Shown here: in pieces, positions 1 to 7,900 of the stretch
Layout: every line of letters starts with the position of its first letter
Numbering within the stretch: the stretch's first letter is position 1
Origin: Nitrospirota bacterium
GTDB lineage: Bacteria > Nitrospirota > Leptospirillia > Leptospirillales > Leptospirillaceae
DNA length: 32,751 nt
Reading direction: 5' to 3'
Assembly: GCA_021810805.1 (NCBI GenBank)
Contig: JAJZHW010000015.1
Span: forward strand, 1-32,751
Notes under the pieces: model-generated
The model's input: the letters and a program-made list of their open reading frames with translations, nothing else
What the model was told of the DNA's origin: nothing
Database searches by the model: none
Position numbers and translations under genes: made by a program

Positions 1-79
1 CCTCGTCGAAGGAGGAGAATTTGCCCTTGGGCTTCCGGCCGCGCCGGGAAGAGGAGGAGTGAGGAGATGAACGTGACAT
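1..79 (-). CDS. 5' end of an unidentified gene (partial)
   Basis: On the minus strand an ATG at 79 opens a frame that runs to the window edge: 26 codons beginning MSRSSPHSSSSRRGRKPKGK, a low-complexity Ser/Arg/Lys-rich N terminus. Too little is present to name a family. No good ribosome binding site is visible before this ATG. A second ATG at 101 opens a different frame, so the correct frame is not certain. The gene would be divergent from thrS. A TATAAT hexamer on the minus strand (117-122) could be its -10, but no convincing -35 lies upstream. Confidence 0.35.
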   Translation of the reverse strand, partial: MSRSSPHSSSSRRGRKPKGKFSSFDE

Positions 80-414
80 GCCGACAGAATAGCAGGGTCA
101 TGATGAAATGTCCAGCATTATAAGTTGTTCAACAATAAGGATGTTTTTAGCAAAGACAAAAGATTGCCCTTGGGACAGGAATCTTCGAGAAAAAGTATCG
201 AAGACGTCCTGTGGGTCTTAAATTTGGAATTGCTGGACGACACCCTCAGGAGGAGGGACTCGGAGGCCTTTTCCATCTCACTCCTCATTCCCCCTCCTCG
301 CGCAATGTCTTTCACGCCACCGTTCGGGAAGTTTCGCCACGGTAGTTTTTTCGGGCAACCCCCGACTTCTTGGCTATTGACTCCGCCATCCCTTGCGGCT
401 CCATGTCCTCCCCG
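80..414. other. Intergenic stretch upstream of thrS without a supported gene
   Basis: About 335 bases separate the divergent partial gene from the thrS promoter. Open frames on both strands translate to low-complexity sequence with no ribosome binding site, so I call no gene. A short perfect palindrome with 5-base arms (TTGTTCAACAA, 125-135) sits beside the possible minus-strand -10 box and could be an operator. I see no T-box-like leader, tRNA or terminator in it. Confidence 0.4.
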
Positions 415-443
415 TTGTCTTCCTGATCCCACTCATCTATCAT
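415..443 (+). promoter_or_regulatory. Predicted sigma70-type promoter of thrS
   Basis: TTGTCT (415-420) and TATCAT (438-443) are separated by 17 bases. Transcription would begin near 450, giving a leader of about 60 bases before the TTG start of thrS. This is a match by eye to the consensus, not a mapped promoter. Confidence 0.45.
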
Positions 444-511
444 GGATAAAAGAGACTTCCTGATTATCGACTCCGAAACGTCCTCCAAAACCCGTAACAG
501 GAAAGGATACC

Positions 512-2281
512 TTGAATCACACCAAGCGGGAGCCGAACGGTTCCGCCGTCGACCTTATGGCTCTCCGGCACAGTGCGGCCCATGTTCTCGCCCAGGCCGT
601 GAAACGTCTTTTCCCCTCCGCGCAAGTCGGCATCGGACCCGCCACCGACGAAGGTTTTTACTACGACTTCCGCTTCGAGCGGCCTTTTTCTCCCGAAGAC
701 CTCGAAAAGATCGAAGAGGAGATGCGACGGATCATCGCCGCCGGCTCGCCCATCGTCCGTCGGCCTCTTTCGCGCGAGGCGGCCCGGGAACTCTTCGAGA
801 AGACCGGCGAACCCTTCAAGCTCGAAATTCTCCACTCGATTCCTCCCGATGCCGAAATCACCGTCTACGATCAGGGTGAGTTTACCGATCTCTGCCGGGG
901 CCCCCACCTTCCGGAAACGGGCCAGATCGGAGCCGTAAAGCTTCTCTCGTCCTCGGGCGCCTACTGGAAGGGGATCGAGTCCAATCCTTCTCTCCAGCGC
1001 ATTTACGGGACGGCCTTTCCCACCCAACAAGAACTCGACGCCTATCTCGCCCGCCTCGAAGAAATTCGCCAGCGGGACCACCGCAAGATCGGAAGGGAGC
1101 AGGGCTTTTTCCGCACCCTCGACGAAAATGGCGCCGGCATGGTTCTCTGGCTTCCGAGAGGAGCCCGAATCCGCCGGGTCATCGAAGAGATTTGGAAGAC
1201 CCGCCACGACCGCCACGGATACCAGTATGTCTACACGCCCCATATCGCCCGCCTAGATCTCTGGAAGCAATCGGGCCACTGGGATTTCTACCGGGAGAGC
1301 ATGTTCTCTCCCATGGAAATCGAGGGCTCGGAGTTCGAGCTCAAGCCCATGAACTGTCCTTTCCATATCCTTATCTTCAAGGAGGCCGTCAAAAGCTATC
1401 GGGACCTTCCTGTCCGCCTCGCCGAACTGGGTACGGTCTATCGCTATGAACGCTCGGGAACCCTTCATGGGTTGTTGCGGGTTCGGGGATTTACCCAAGA
1501 CGATGCCCACATCTTTTGCCGTCCGGAAGACATCGCCTCCGAAATCGGGAAGGTTCTGACCTTGGTCGACGAAATGCTCCTCCCCTTCGGCTTCACGAAC
1601 CGGTCGGTCTATCTTTCGACCCGCCCCGAAGGGTCGGTGGGAAGCGACGAGAACTGGGCACTGGCCACTGGAGCTCTGGAAGAAGCCCTCAAAAATGCGG
1701 GGATCCCCTACGAGATCGATCCGGGAGAAGGGGTTTTCTATGGCCCCAAGATCGACATGAAGTTCCACGACGTTCTCGGTCGCACCTGGCAGCTCTCCAC
1801 AATCCAGGTGGACTTCAACCTTCCCGAAAAATTCGACATTACCTATCGGGACAGCTCCGGCAATGACGTCCGTCCCATCATGATCCATCGGGCCCTCTTG
1901 GGGTCGGTCGAGCGCTTCTTCGGGATCCTCGTCGAACACTTCAAGGGAGCCTTTCCCCTCTGGCTGGCCCCGGAGCAGGTAACACTTCTCCCCATTGCCG
2001 ACCGACATATTCCTTACGCTCAGACGATCGCTGCCGCGTTGGAAAAGGAAGGGATCCGGGTCACCAGCGACTTCAGAAACGAAAAGATCGGGGCCAAGAT
2101 CCGGGAGGCCCAGATGATGAAGATTCCCCAGATGTGGGTCGTGGGGGACAAGGAGGTTCAGGACGAGACAGTCTCCGTCCGCCACCGCGACGGGCAAGCC
2201 GGAGGAACCCACCCTTGGCGGGAGGCACTCAAGGCCGTATCAGAAGAGATCCGTACCGGACTCTCCCTCGAGCCTCTTTAA
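512..2281 (+). CDS. thrS: Threonyl-tRNA synthetase lacking the TGS domain
   Basis: Charges tRNA-Thr with threonine in the cytoplasm. The 589-residue product begins directly in the editing (SAD) region: the HxxxH pair is H20/H24, and C128 and H132 lie in DLCRGPHLPETG. The class II core follows, with the zinc cysteine in MNCPFH (about 282), a histidine in DDAHIF (about 333), one in MIHRALLGS (about 457), and motif 2 YRYERSGTLHG. The C terminus is the anticodon-binding domain. Full-length bacterial enzymes are about 640 residues; the missing part is the N-terminal TGS domain. An in-frame TGA at 461-463 rules out an upstream extension. The start is TTG at 512, preceded by AGGAAAGG (499-506). It leads the translation cluster infC-rpmI-rplT. 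Confidence 0.96.
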   Translation: MNHTKREPNGSAVDLMALRHSAAHVLAQAVKRLFPSAQVGIGPATDEGFYYDFRFERPFSPEDLEKIEEEMRRIIAAGSPIVRRPLSREAARELFEKTGEPFKLEILHSIPPDAEITVYDQGEFTDLCRGPHLPETGQIGAVKLLSSSGAYWKGIESNPSLQRIYGTAFPTQQELDAYLARLEEIRQRDHRKIGREQGFFRTLDENGAGMVLWLPRGARIRRVIEEIWKTRHDRHGYQYVYTPHIARLDLWKQSGHWDFYRESMFSPMEIEGSEFELKPMNCPFHILIFKEAVKSYRDLPVRLAELGTVYRYERSGTLHGLLRVRGFTQDDAHIFCRPEDIASEIGKVLTLVDEMLLPFGFTNRSVYLSTRPEGSVGSDENWALATGALEEALKNAGIPYEIDPGEGVFYGPKIDMKFHDVLGRTWQLSTIQVDFNLPEKFDITYRDSSGNDVRPIMIHRALLGSVERFFGILVEHFKGAFPLWLAPEQVTLLPIADRHIPYAQTIAAALEKEGIRVTSDFRNEKIGAKIREAQMMKIPQMWVVGDKEVQDETVSVRHRDGQAGGTHPWREALKAVSEEIRTGLSLEPL

Positions 2282-2352
2282 CGGGCCCCGGCCACAACGA
2301 GACAAAATCATTTCGGTAGAGAACGACACAAACATTTTCAAGGAGGGTTCTG

Positions 2353-2916
2353 ATTAACCAGAAAACGCGCATCAATTACGAGATAAAGACAAAAGAAGTC
2401 CGACTGATCGGGGCCGACGGCGAGCAGGTCGGCATCGTCCCAACCAACATCGCCATCAAGAAGGCCGAAGAGGCGGGATATGACCTCGTGGAGGTCTCGC
2501 CAAACGCCAAGCCCCCCGTCTGCAAGCTCATGGACTTCGGCAAGTTCCAGTACGAGCAGAGCAAGAAGCTACACTCCATGAAGCAGCACCAGCGCACCGG
2601 GCAGGTCAAGGAGCTCAAGTTCCGCCCCCACATCAACGAGCACGATTTGGGCATCAAGATCCACTATGTGGAGAGGTTCCTAGAAGAAGGGAACAAGGCC
2701 AAAGTCACCCTGGTCTTCCGTGGACGGGAGATGGTCCGATACGAGGTAGGGGCCGAGCTTCTCAAGAAAATGATCGCGGCCCTGGGGCCCAAAACTATTG
2801 TGGAGTCCCCGCCAAAGCTCGAAGGGTCGAACATGACCATGGTCCTGGCTCCGGCCAACGCCCCGCCCCGACCCGCCGGCAAGGAAGACGAGGAGTCTCC
2901 GGAAATCACGGATTAA
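2353..2916 (+). CDS. infC: Translation initiation factor IF-3, ATT start
   Basis: IF-3 binds the 30S subunit, prevents early 50S joining and proofreads the initiation codon. The frame beginning INQKTRINYEIKTKEVRL is a normal IF-3 N terminus and carries on into PPVCKLMDFGKFQYEQSKK and the C-terminal domain (EFRPHINEHD-like region); the total is 187 residues, normal for the family. The start is ATT at 2353, five to six bases after AAGGAGGG (2340-2347). Starting only at the GTG at 2488 would remove most of the N-terminal domain. AUU initiation of infC is known in E. coli, where IF-3 represses its own translation by rejecting the rare start, and the same control is likely here. It lies 71 bases after thrS. 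Confidence 0.95.
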   Translation: MNQKTRINYEIKTKEVRLIGADGEQVGIVPTNIAIKKAEEAGYDLVEVSPNAKPPVCKLMDFGKFQYEQSKKLHSMKQHQRTGQVKELKFRPHINEHDLGIKIHYVERFLEEGNKAKVTLVFRGREMVRYEVGAELLKKMIAALGPKTIVESPPKLEGSNMTMVLAPANAPPRPAGKEDEESPEITD

Positions 2917-2946
2917 CCCCGTCCCTTGGGAGTTCCCTCAAAAGGA

Positions 2947-2975
2947 TTGCTGCGGGATCTTTTTTTAGATACAAT
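2947..2975 (+). promoter_or_regulatory. Predicted promoter before rpmI-rplT
   Basis: TTGCTG (2947-2952), a 17-base spacer and TACAAT (2970-2975) lie just after infC. This would let rpmI-rplT be transcribed separately from thrS-infC, with a leader of about 60 bases. Matched by eye only. Confidence 0.5.
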
Positions 2976-3040
2976 GGAAAAATTGCGATTTTCAGCACGA
3001 CCATATAAAGCGAACAGGAATCACTAAACAGGAGTGACCG

Positions 3041-3241
3041 GTGGCTACAGGACGAGTTTTGAAGACAAAGCGCGCAGCCAAGAAGCGCTTTTCCATCACA
3101 GGAACCGGAAAGGTCAAATTCCATCAGTCGGGAAAGCGCCACCTGATGACCGGAAAATCGTCGAAACGGACCCGCTCTCTTTCGACCGGCATCCTTGAAA
3201 AGGGACAGGCCAAGAAGGTTCTTGCCAACCTGAACGGCTAG
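3041..3241 (+). CDS. rpmI: 50S ribosomal protein L35
   Basis: A 66-residue, strongly basic protein of the large ribosomal subunit. The sequence has the family pattern: an N-terminal K(T)KRAAKKRF stretch, then [23 protein letters not shown]. Length matches L35 (about 65). The start is GTG at 3041 with AGGAG at 3030-3034. It lies between infC and rplT, the standard order in bacteria, and is probably co-transcribed with rplT. Confidence 0.96.
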   Translation: MATGRVLKTKRAAKKRFSITGTGKVKFHQSGKRHLMTGKSSKRTRSLSTGILEKGQAKKVLANLNG

Positions 3242-3309
3242 CCTGTCAGAACAAAAGAACTCAAGCGCCATCACAGCAAGTCGATACCGCACCACAAGGA
3301 GGAAATGAG

Positions 3310-3663
3310 ATGCCACGCGTCAAGGGCGGCCCGCAGACCCGGGCCCGCAGAAAAAAGATACTCGATCTGGCCAAGGGATACTGGGGTGGACGATCCCGGC
3401 TTTACCGCTCGGCCCGCCACACCGTCGAAAAAGGACTCACCTACGCCTACCGCGACCGAAAGGCCAACAAGCGGCAGTTCCGTCGCCTCTGGATCCAGCG
3501 GATCAACGCGGCCTGCCGGCCCCAAGGCATCAGCTACAGCCGTCTGATCTCCGGCCTCAAAAAGCTGGGCATCGGGCTCGACCGCAAGATTCTGGCCGAC
3601 CTGGCACTCAACCAGCCCGCCGTATTTTCCGACCTTCTGGAAAAGGTCAAGGCAGCAGGCTGA
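3310..3663 (+). CDS. rplT: 50S ribosomal protein L20
   Basis: Binds 23S rRNA early in 50S assembly; in several bacteria L20 also represses translation of its own operon. The 117-residue product matches the family end to end: [18 protein letters not shown] at the start, the [13 protein letters not shown] segment, then [22 protein letters not shown] strong AAGGAGG site (3296-3302) precedes the ATG. An intrinsic terminator follows, so the translation operon ends here. The pheS-pheT pair that often comes next is instead 7.8 kb away on the other strand. Confidence 0.97.
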   Translation: MPRVKGGPQTRARRKKILDLAKGYWGGRSRLYRSARHTVEKGLTYAYRDRKANKRQFRRLWIQRINAACRPQGISYSRLISGLKKLGIGLDRKILADLALNQPAVFSDLLEKVKAAG

Positions 3664-3706
3664 GGCCAGAACGGAAACAAGGACAGGTAAAGATTCCAAA
3701 AAATGA

Positions 3707-3729
3707 GGGCGCCTTGGCGCCCTTTTTTT
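3707..3729 (+). terminator. Intrinsic terminator after rplT
   Basis: GGGCGCCTTGGCGCCC (3707-3722) forms a GC-only stem of about six pairs with a tight loop and is followed by seven T residues. It closes the thrS-infC-rpmI-rplT transcription unit. Confidence 0.9.
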
Positions 3730-3751
3730 AACCCCGGCCCCCTGACGTTTT

Positions 3752-3780
3752 TTGACATACTGCCTCTATTACACGACAAT
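3752..3780 (+). promoter_or_regulatory. Predicted promoter of the diguanylate cyclase gene
   Basis: A perfect TTGACA (3752-3757) is followed, after 17 bases, by GACAAT (3775-3780). It lies between the rplT terminator and the ATG at 3850, so the cyclase gene appears to be its own transcription unit. Confidence 0.5.
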
Positions 3781-3849
3781 GGCAGGCAAGGATTTCTCCA
3801 ACACCGATCCAGAGCCACGGGTCCACCCCCGACAGGAGTCCGAAGGAAC

Positions 3850-4896
3850 ATGGGCCGCTACTCCGAAACAAAGGAAGAAAGTGCCGAGATCCTCCGGCTC
3901 GTCCTCCGGAAGATGACGGAGTGGAACCTTTCCTTTACCCCGGTCCACTACACCGTCGTCTACGAGTACGTCTCCGGCGTCAACGCCTCCCTCAAACGCG
4001 CCATCGACGAACTCCTCGCCGCCGGCCCCCTCACCGACGAACAGGCCGAGCAGATCTATTACGGGTTCGTTGTCCCGGAGGAAGCCCTTCCCGCCCTCGA
4101 ATCCCGCCGGCTTCTCACCGACGAGACCCTGGCCATCCTCGAGGAGATGTCCCGCTCGGCGGCCACGACCTCCGAAACCACCCAAAAAGCGCGATTCGGG
4201 ATCCTCTCCCAGCACAACGCCCTAAAATCGGCGGATGTGGTGGATACCGCCCTTCTCCAGACCGTCATCACCCGCCTCGCCGGGGAGACCAAAAAACTGA
4301 TCGAGACCAGCGACGCCCTGGAAAACCAGCTCAAGACCAGCCAAAAAGAGATCGAAAGCCTAAAAAACGAGCTCACCGCCGCCGCCCAGGCCTCCTCCAT
4401 GGATCCCCTGACCGGGGTGATCAACCGACGGGGATTCGACCAGAAGATTACCGAGTGCCTCAAAACACAGGAATCCCGACAGGGCGAATGCTCCGTTCTC
4501 TTCATCGATATCGACAACTTCAAGAAGATCAACGACGACTACGGCCATTCGGTGGGCGACCGCATTCTTCTGGCCGTGGCCCAGGTCCTCAAGGGAAAGA
4601 CCCGGGGAGACGACATCGTCGCCCGTTTCGGCGGAGAGGAATTCGTCGTCGTCCTTCCCTCCACCCCCATCGACAAGGCCCACATCGTGGCCGAAAACAT
4701 CCGGCAGAACGTCGAGAGGATCGCCCTCCTGTCGTCCAAGGACAACAAAACCATCGGATCGGTGACCGTCTCCATCGGGATCGACGTCCACAAGTCGGGA
4801 CAAGCCTGGCAGAAGACGATAGAGCGGGCCGACAAGGCGATGTACCAATCAAAAAAAGACGGAAAAAACCGGACGACTGCCTACTTTCAGCTCTAG
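3850..4896 (+). CDS. Diguanylate cyclase (GGDEF) with N-terminal helical domain
   Basis: Predicted to make c-di-GMP from two GTP. The 348-residue product has an N-terminal helical domain (about 1-150, with the VHYTVVYEYVSG segment seen in many soluble cyclases), a coiled coil (about 150-175, ENQLKTSQKEIESLKNEL) and a C-terminal GGDEF domain. The active-site motif is intact as GGEEF in ARFGGEEF. An RGDD (RxxD) inhibitory site sits five residues before it, so product inhibition is likely. There is no signal peptide or membrane segment, so it is cytoplasmic. I chose the ATG at 3850, preceded by GAAGGA, because the frame upstream of it runs through the promoter. It is convergent with a second c-di-GMP gene, whose stop is only 16 bases away. 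Confidence 0.9.
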   Translation: MGRYSETKEESAEILRLVLRKMTEWNLSFTPVHYTVVYEYVSGVNASLKRAIDELLAAGPLTDEQAEQIYYGFVVPEEALPALESRRLLTDETLAILEEMSRSAATTSETTQKARFGILSQHNALKSADVVDTALLQTVITRLAGETKKLIETSDALENQLKTSQKEIESLKNELTAAAQASSMDPLTGVINRRGFDQKITECLKTQESRQGECSVLFIDIDNFKKINDDYGHSVGDRILLAVAQVLKGKTRGDDIVARFGGEEFVVVLPSTPIDKAHIVAENIRQNVERIALLSSKDNKTIGSVTVSIGIDVHKSGQAWQKTIERADKAMYQSKKDGKNRTTAYFQL

Positions 4897-4912
4897 CCCC
4901 GGCTCTTTCGCA

Positions 4913-7900
4913 CTACCCCCCCCGATTCTTCGAGTCAACGCTCCGGTAGGCGGACAGGATCGCCTCCAGAAGCTCCTCTCCCGAGCGATAAAACCCTTGA
5001 TCCACAACCTCCGACACCGTCCCGTAAGTCATGAGCGAGCGGACGAAATAGGCCATCTGCCGGTGGTACTCCTCGTGAAGGGCCGAGATCGGGTCGTCCC
5101 GGTCGATCTCCAGTCGGTCGAGGGCCTCCTGAACCGGACAATTTCTCGCCTCGGAAAGACGACTCGCCTCGAAGAGGGTCGGACTCTGGCGAACGCTCCG
5201 GCTCAGACGTCCGTGCATGGACAGGGTCAGGGCATACAGCCCAAAATACGTCGTCGGACGGGGACGGCCATCCGGAACGAAGCCCTCGAGATAGGCCACA
5301 ATCCCGTCGAGAGGCAGAGGGCGGGAGATCGCGTATCCCTGAAGCATGTCGATGTCCATCGACTTCATGGCATCGAGAACCCCCTCCGACTCGACCCCCT
5401 CCACCACGAGAACCAGCCCCATGCGACTGACGAGCTCCTGAACCGCCCCCACGAAATGCAGGTCCCGGGGATTTTTATCGATGGTGCGGATGAACCCCTG
5501 GTCGAGCTTCACCTTGTCCACGGGAAGCTCCTTGAGCCGCAGGAGGGAGGAGTAGGCCGAGCCCACATCGTCCATGGCAAGCCTCACCCCCAGATCCTTC
5601 AGATGGTGCAGGGTCGCCAGGACTCCCGCCGTCTCCGAAAAATCCTGGGCCTCGAGAATCTCGAGAAAGAGATGGGAGGGGGAGATCGTCGCCCCTTCCA
5701 GCATCGACCTCAGGCAGGCGACGCACTCCTCGGTCACCGACTGGGGGTTCACGTTGACAGACACCCAAAGGTCGGGGAATCGCTGCGACAAACGGGGCAT
5801 GTCCACCAGAACCCTCTGGAGAACCTGCCGGGAGAGTTCGAAGAGATCCTGACTTGTCAGGCTTCCCAGAAACTCTCCCGGAACCAGGAGGCTCCCGTCC
5901 TCTTTCTTCATGCGAGCCAGAGCCTCCACCCCCACCACCGTCCCCTTGCCAAGATCGAGGATCGGCTGGTAATGGACCTCGATTCGCCCCTCGGACAAGA
6001 GCCTCTGGGCGGAATTCTTCCGGACGGCCACCCCTTCTCCGAAAATCACCCAGGGCACTTCCCGATCGGACTTGTGGGACTTGCTCTCGTAAAGCGCCTG
6101 GTCGGCCAGCCGAAGAAGGGCATCGGGGCTTTCCGCCCCCGCCTCGCCCGAGATCGCGGCCACTCCCATGGAAACCCCCACCCGGACCGCCTCCCCTCCC
6201 GGAAGGAGGACCTCCCGTTCGATGGCCTCCGCCACCCGGCGGAGAATGTCGGCGAGCTCTTCCGTGCCGGCGTAGTTCTCCACCAGAAGCACGAACTCGT
6301 CGCCCCCCAGCCGGGCCAGGAAGTCTGTCTTTCGAAGAACGCCCCCCACGCGGCCCCCGAGAACCAGGAGAAGATGGTCCCCCGCCTCGTGGCCATGGAG
6401 ATCGTTGACCGGCTTGAAGTCGTCGAGGTCGAGCATGACCACGGCGAGATTCACCCGGTAGCGCATCGACCTCTCGAAGGCCATGGCGAAGGTCCGGTCG
6501 AGGGCCCGCCGGTTGGGAAGACCGGTCAGACGGTCGTGGAGAGACTCGTGCTCGAGCCTCTGGGAGACCTCGACGATCTCCGTCACATCTCTCTGGACCC
6601 CCACAAATTCCACGACGCGTCCATTCGCGTTCCGGATCGGCGAGATCGTGAGGAGGTTCCAGAAGGGAGTGCCCCCTTTCCTGTAGTTCAGGATCTGCCC
6701 CCGAAAGATCCTCTCCTCCCGGATCGCGTCCCGGATCGCTCCCACCGTCTTCGGATCGGTTTTCTCTCCCTGGAGAAGGCGAAGATTCCTTCCCCGCACC
6801 TCCTCCGCGGGATACCCGGTAATGGCGGTGAAGGCGTCGTTCACGAAGAGGACCTCCCCCTCCGCCGTCGAAATCGAGACCCCCTCTCCCACTGCGGCCA
6901 CGGCGGAGGAGAGGATGCGATCCCTCCGTTTTTCGTCGAGGCGATCGAGCCCCTCGGAGATCATCGCCGCCATTTCCCGGAGAAGCTCCTGAAGGCTGTC
7001 GTCGAACTCGCCTTCGCGCAAGTAAAAGGTCAAAAGTCCCCAGATCCGCCCGCTGCGAAACAGAGGCAAACTTCCAAGGGACCTAAAGCCATGCGCCGCC
7101 AAGCGAAGGCCACGAGAACTTTCGCCAAACTCCCGGACGAGGTCCACATTGAAAAGGGGCTCCCCCGACCGCCAGACCCTTCCTGCGGGCCCGTGACCTT
7201 CGGGTACGCTTTCGTCGATCGTGATCGAAAGCCCCTCCATGTATCCGCTCGACCCGGCGGCCCCCAGAAAATGGAACCATCCCTCAGAATCGGGGACTCC
7301 CACCCAGGCCAGAGAGACTTCTCCCAGCGCCGCAATCTTCTCGCAGATCTCCTGAAAAAGACCTTCCTCCTCGTTCCGCTCCGCCAGGAGCCGGGTGACC
7401 TGGGCCAGGAGGTTACGAAATCGCGAGATCCTTTCCAGCGCCTCCTGGAGCTCGTGGCGTTCCGTCACGTCCACCACCGTCCAGACCAGCAAGTCGGGGG
7501 CGGATCCTCCGACGCAATGGGCGAAGATGTCCGACCAGACCCTCTTCCCGTCAGAGCGGCGACGGAAGGAGACATCCCGGGCAAAGGCCTTCCCCTCCGA
7601 AAGGGCGCGGGCGGAGATATCCCCCACCTTGGAAAATCCTTCGTCGTCGAAATAGATCTTCCGGACCGACTGTCCCACGATCTCCCCCCGGGAGGCGAAT
7701 CCGAAGATCCCGAGGAAGGCGTCGTTGACCGCGACGACCACGCGATCGGGATAGCGAACGAGATCGATCCCCGCCGCGGAATTGGAGAGGAGGGCCTCCG
7801 AGAGAGCCCTCGCCTCTGCCTCCCGATGCTTCAGGTCGAGACGATCGATCGCCAGAGAGAGACTGGCGCCGATAGTCTCCAGGATCTCCCGAATCTCCGG

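Noticed and set aside
125-463. Open frames on both strands upstream of thrS
   Set aside because: Low-complexity products, no ribosome binding site, and the plus-strand frame runs through the thrS promoter.
80-511. T-box leader for thrS
   Set aside because: No T-box sequence (TGGNACCGCG-like) and no terminator/antiterminator pair were found.
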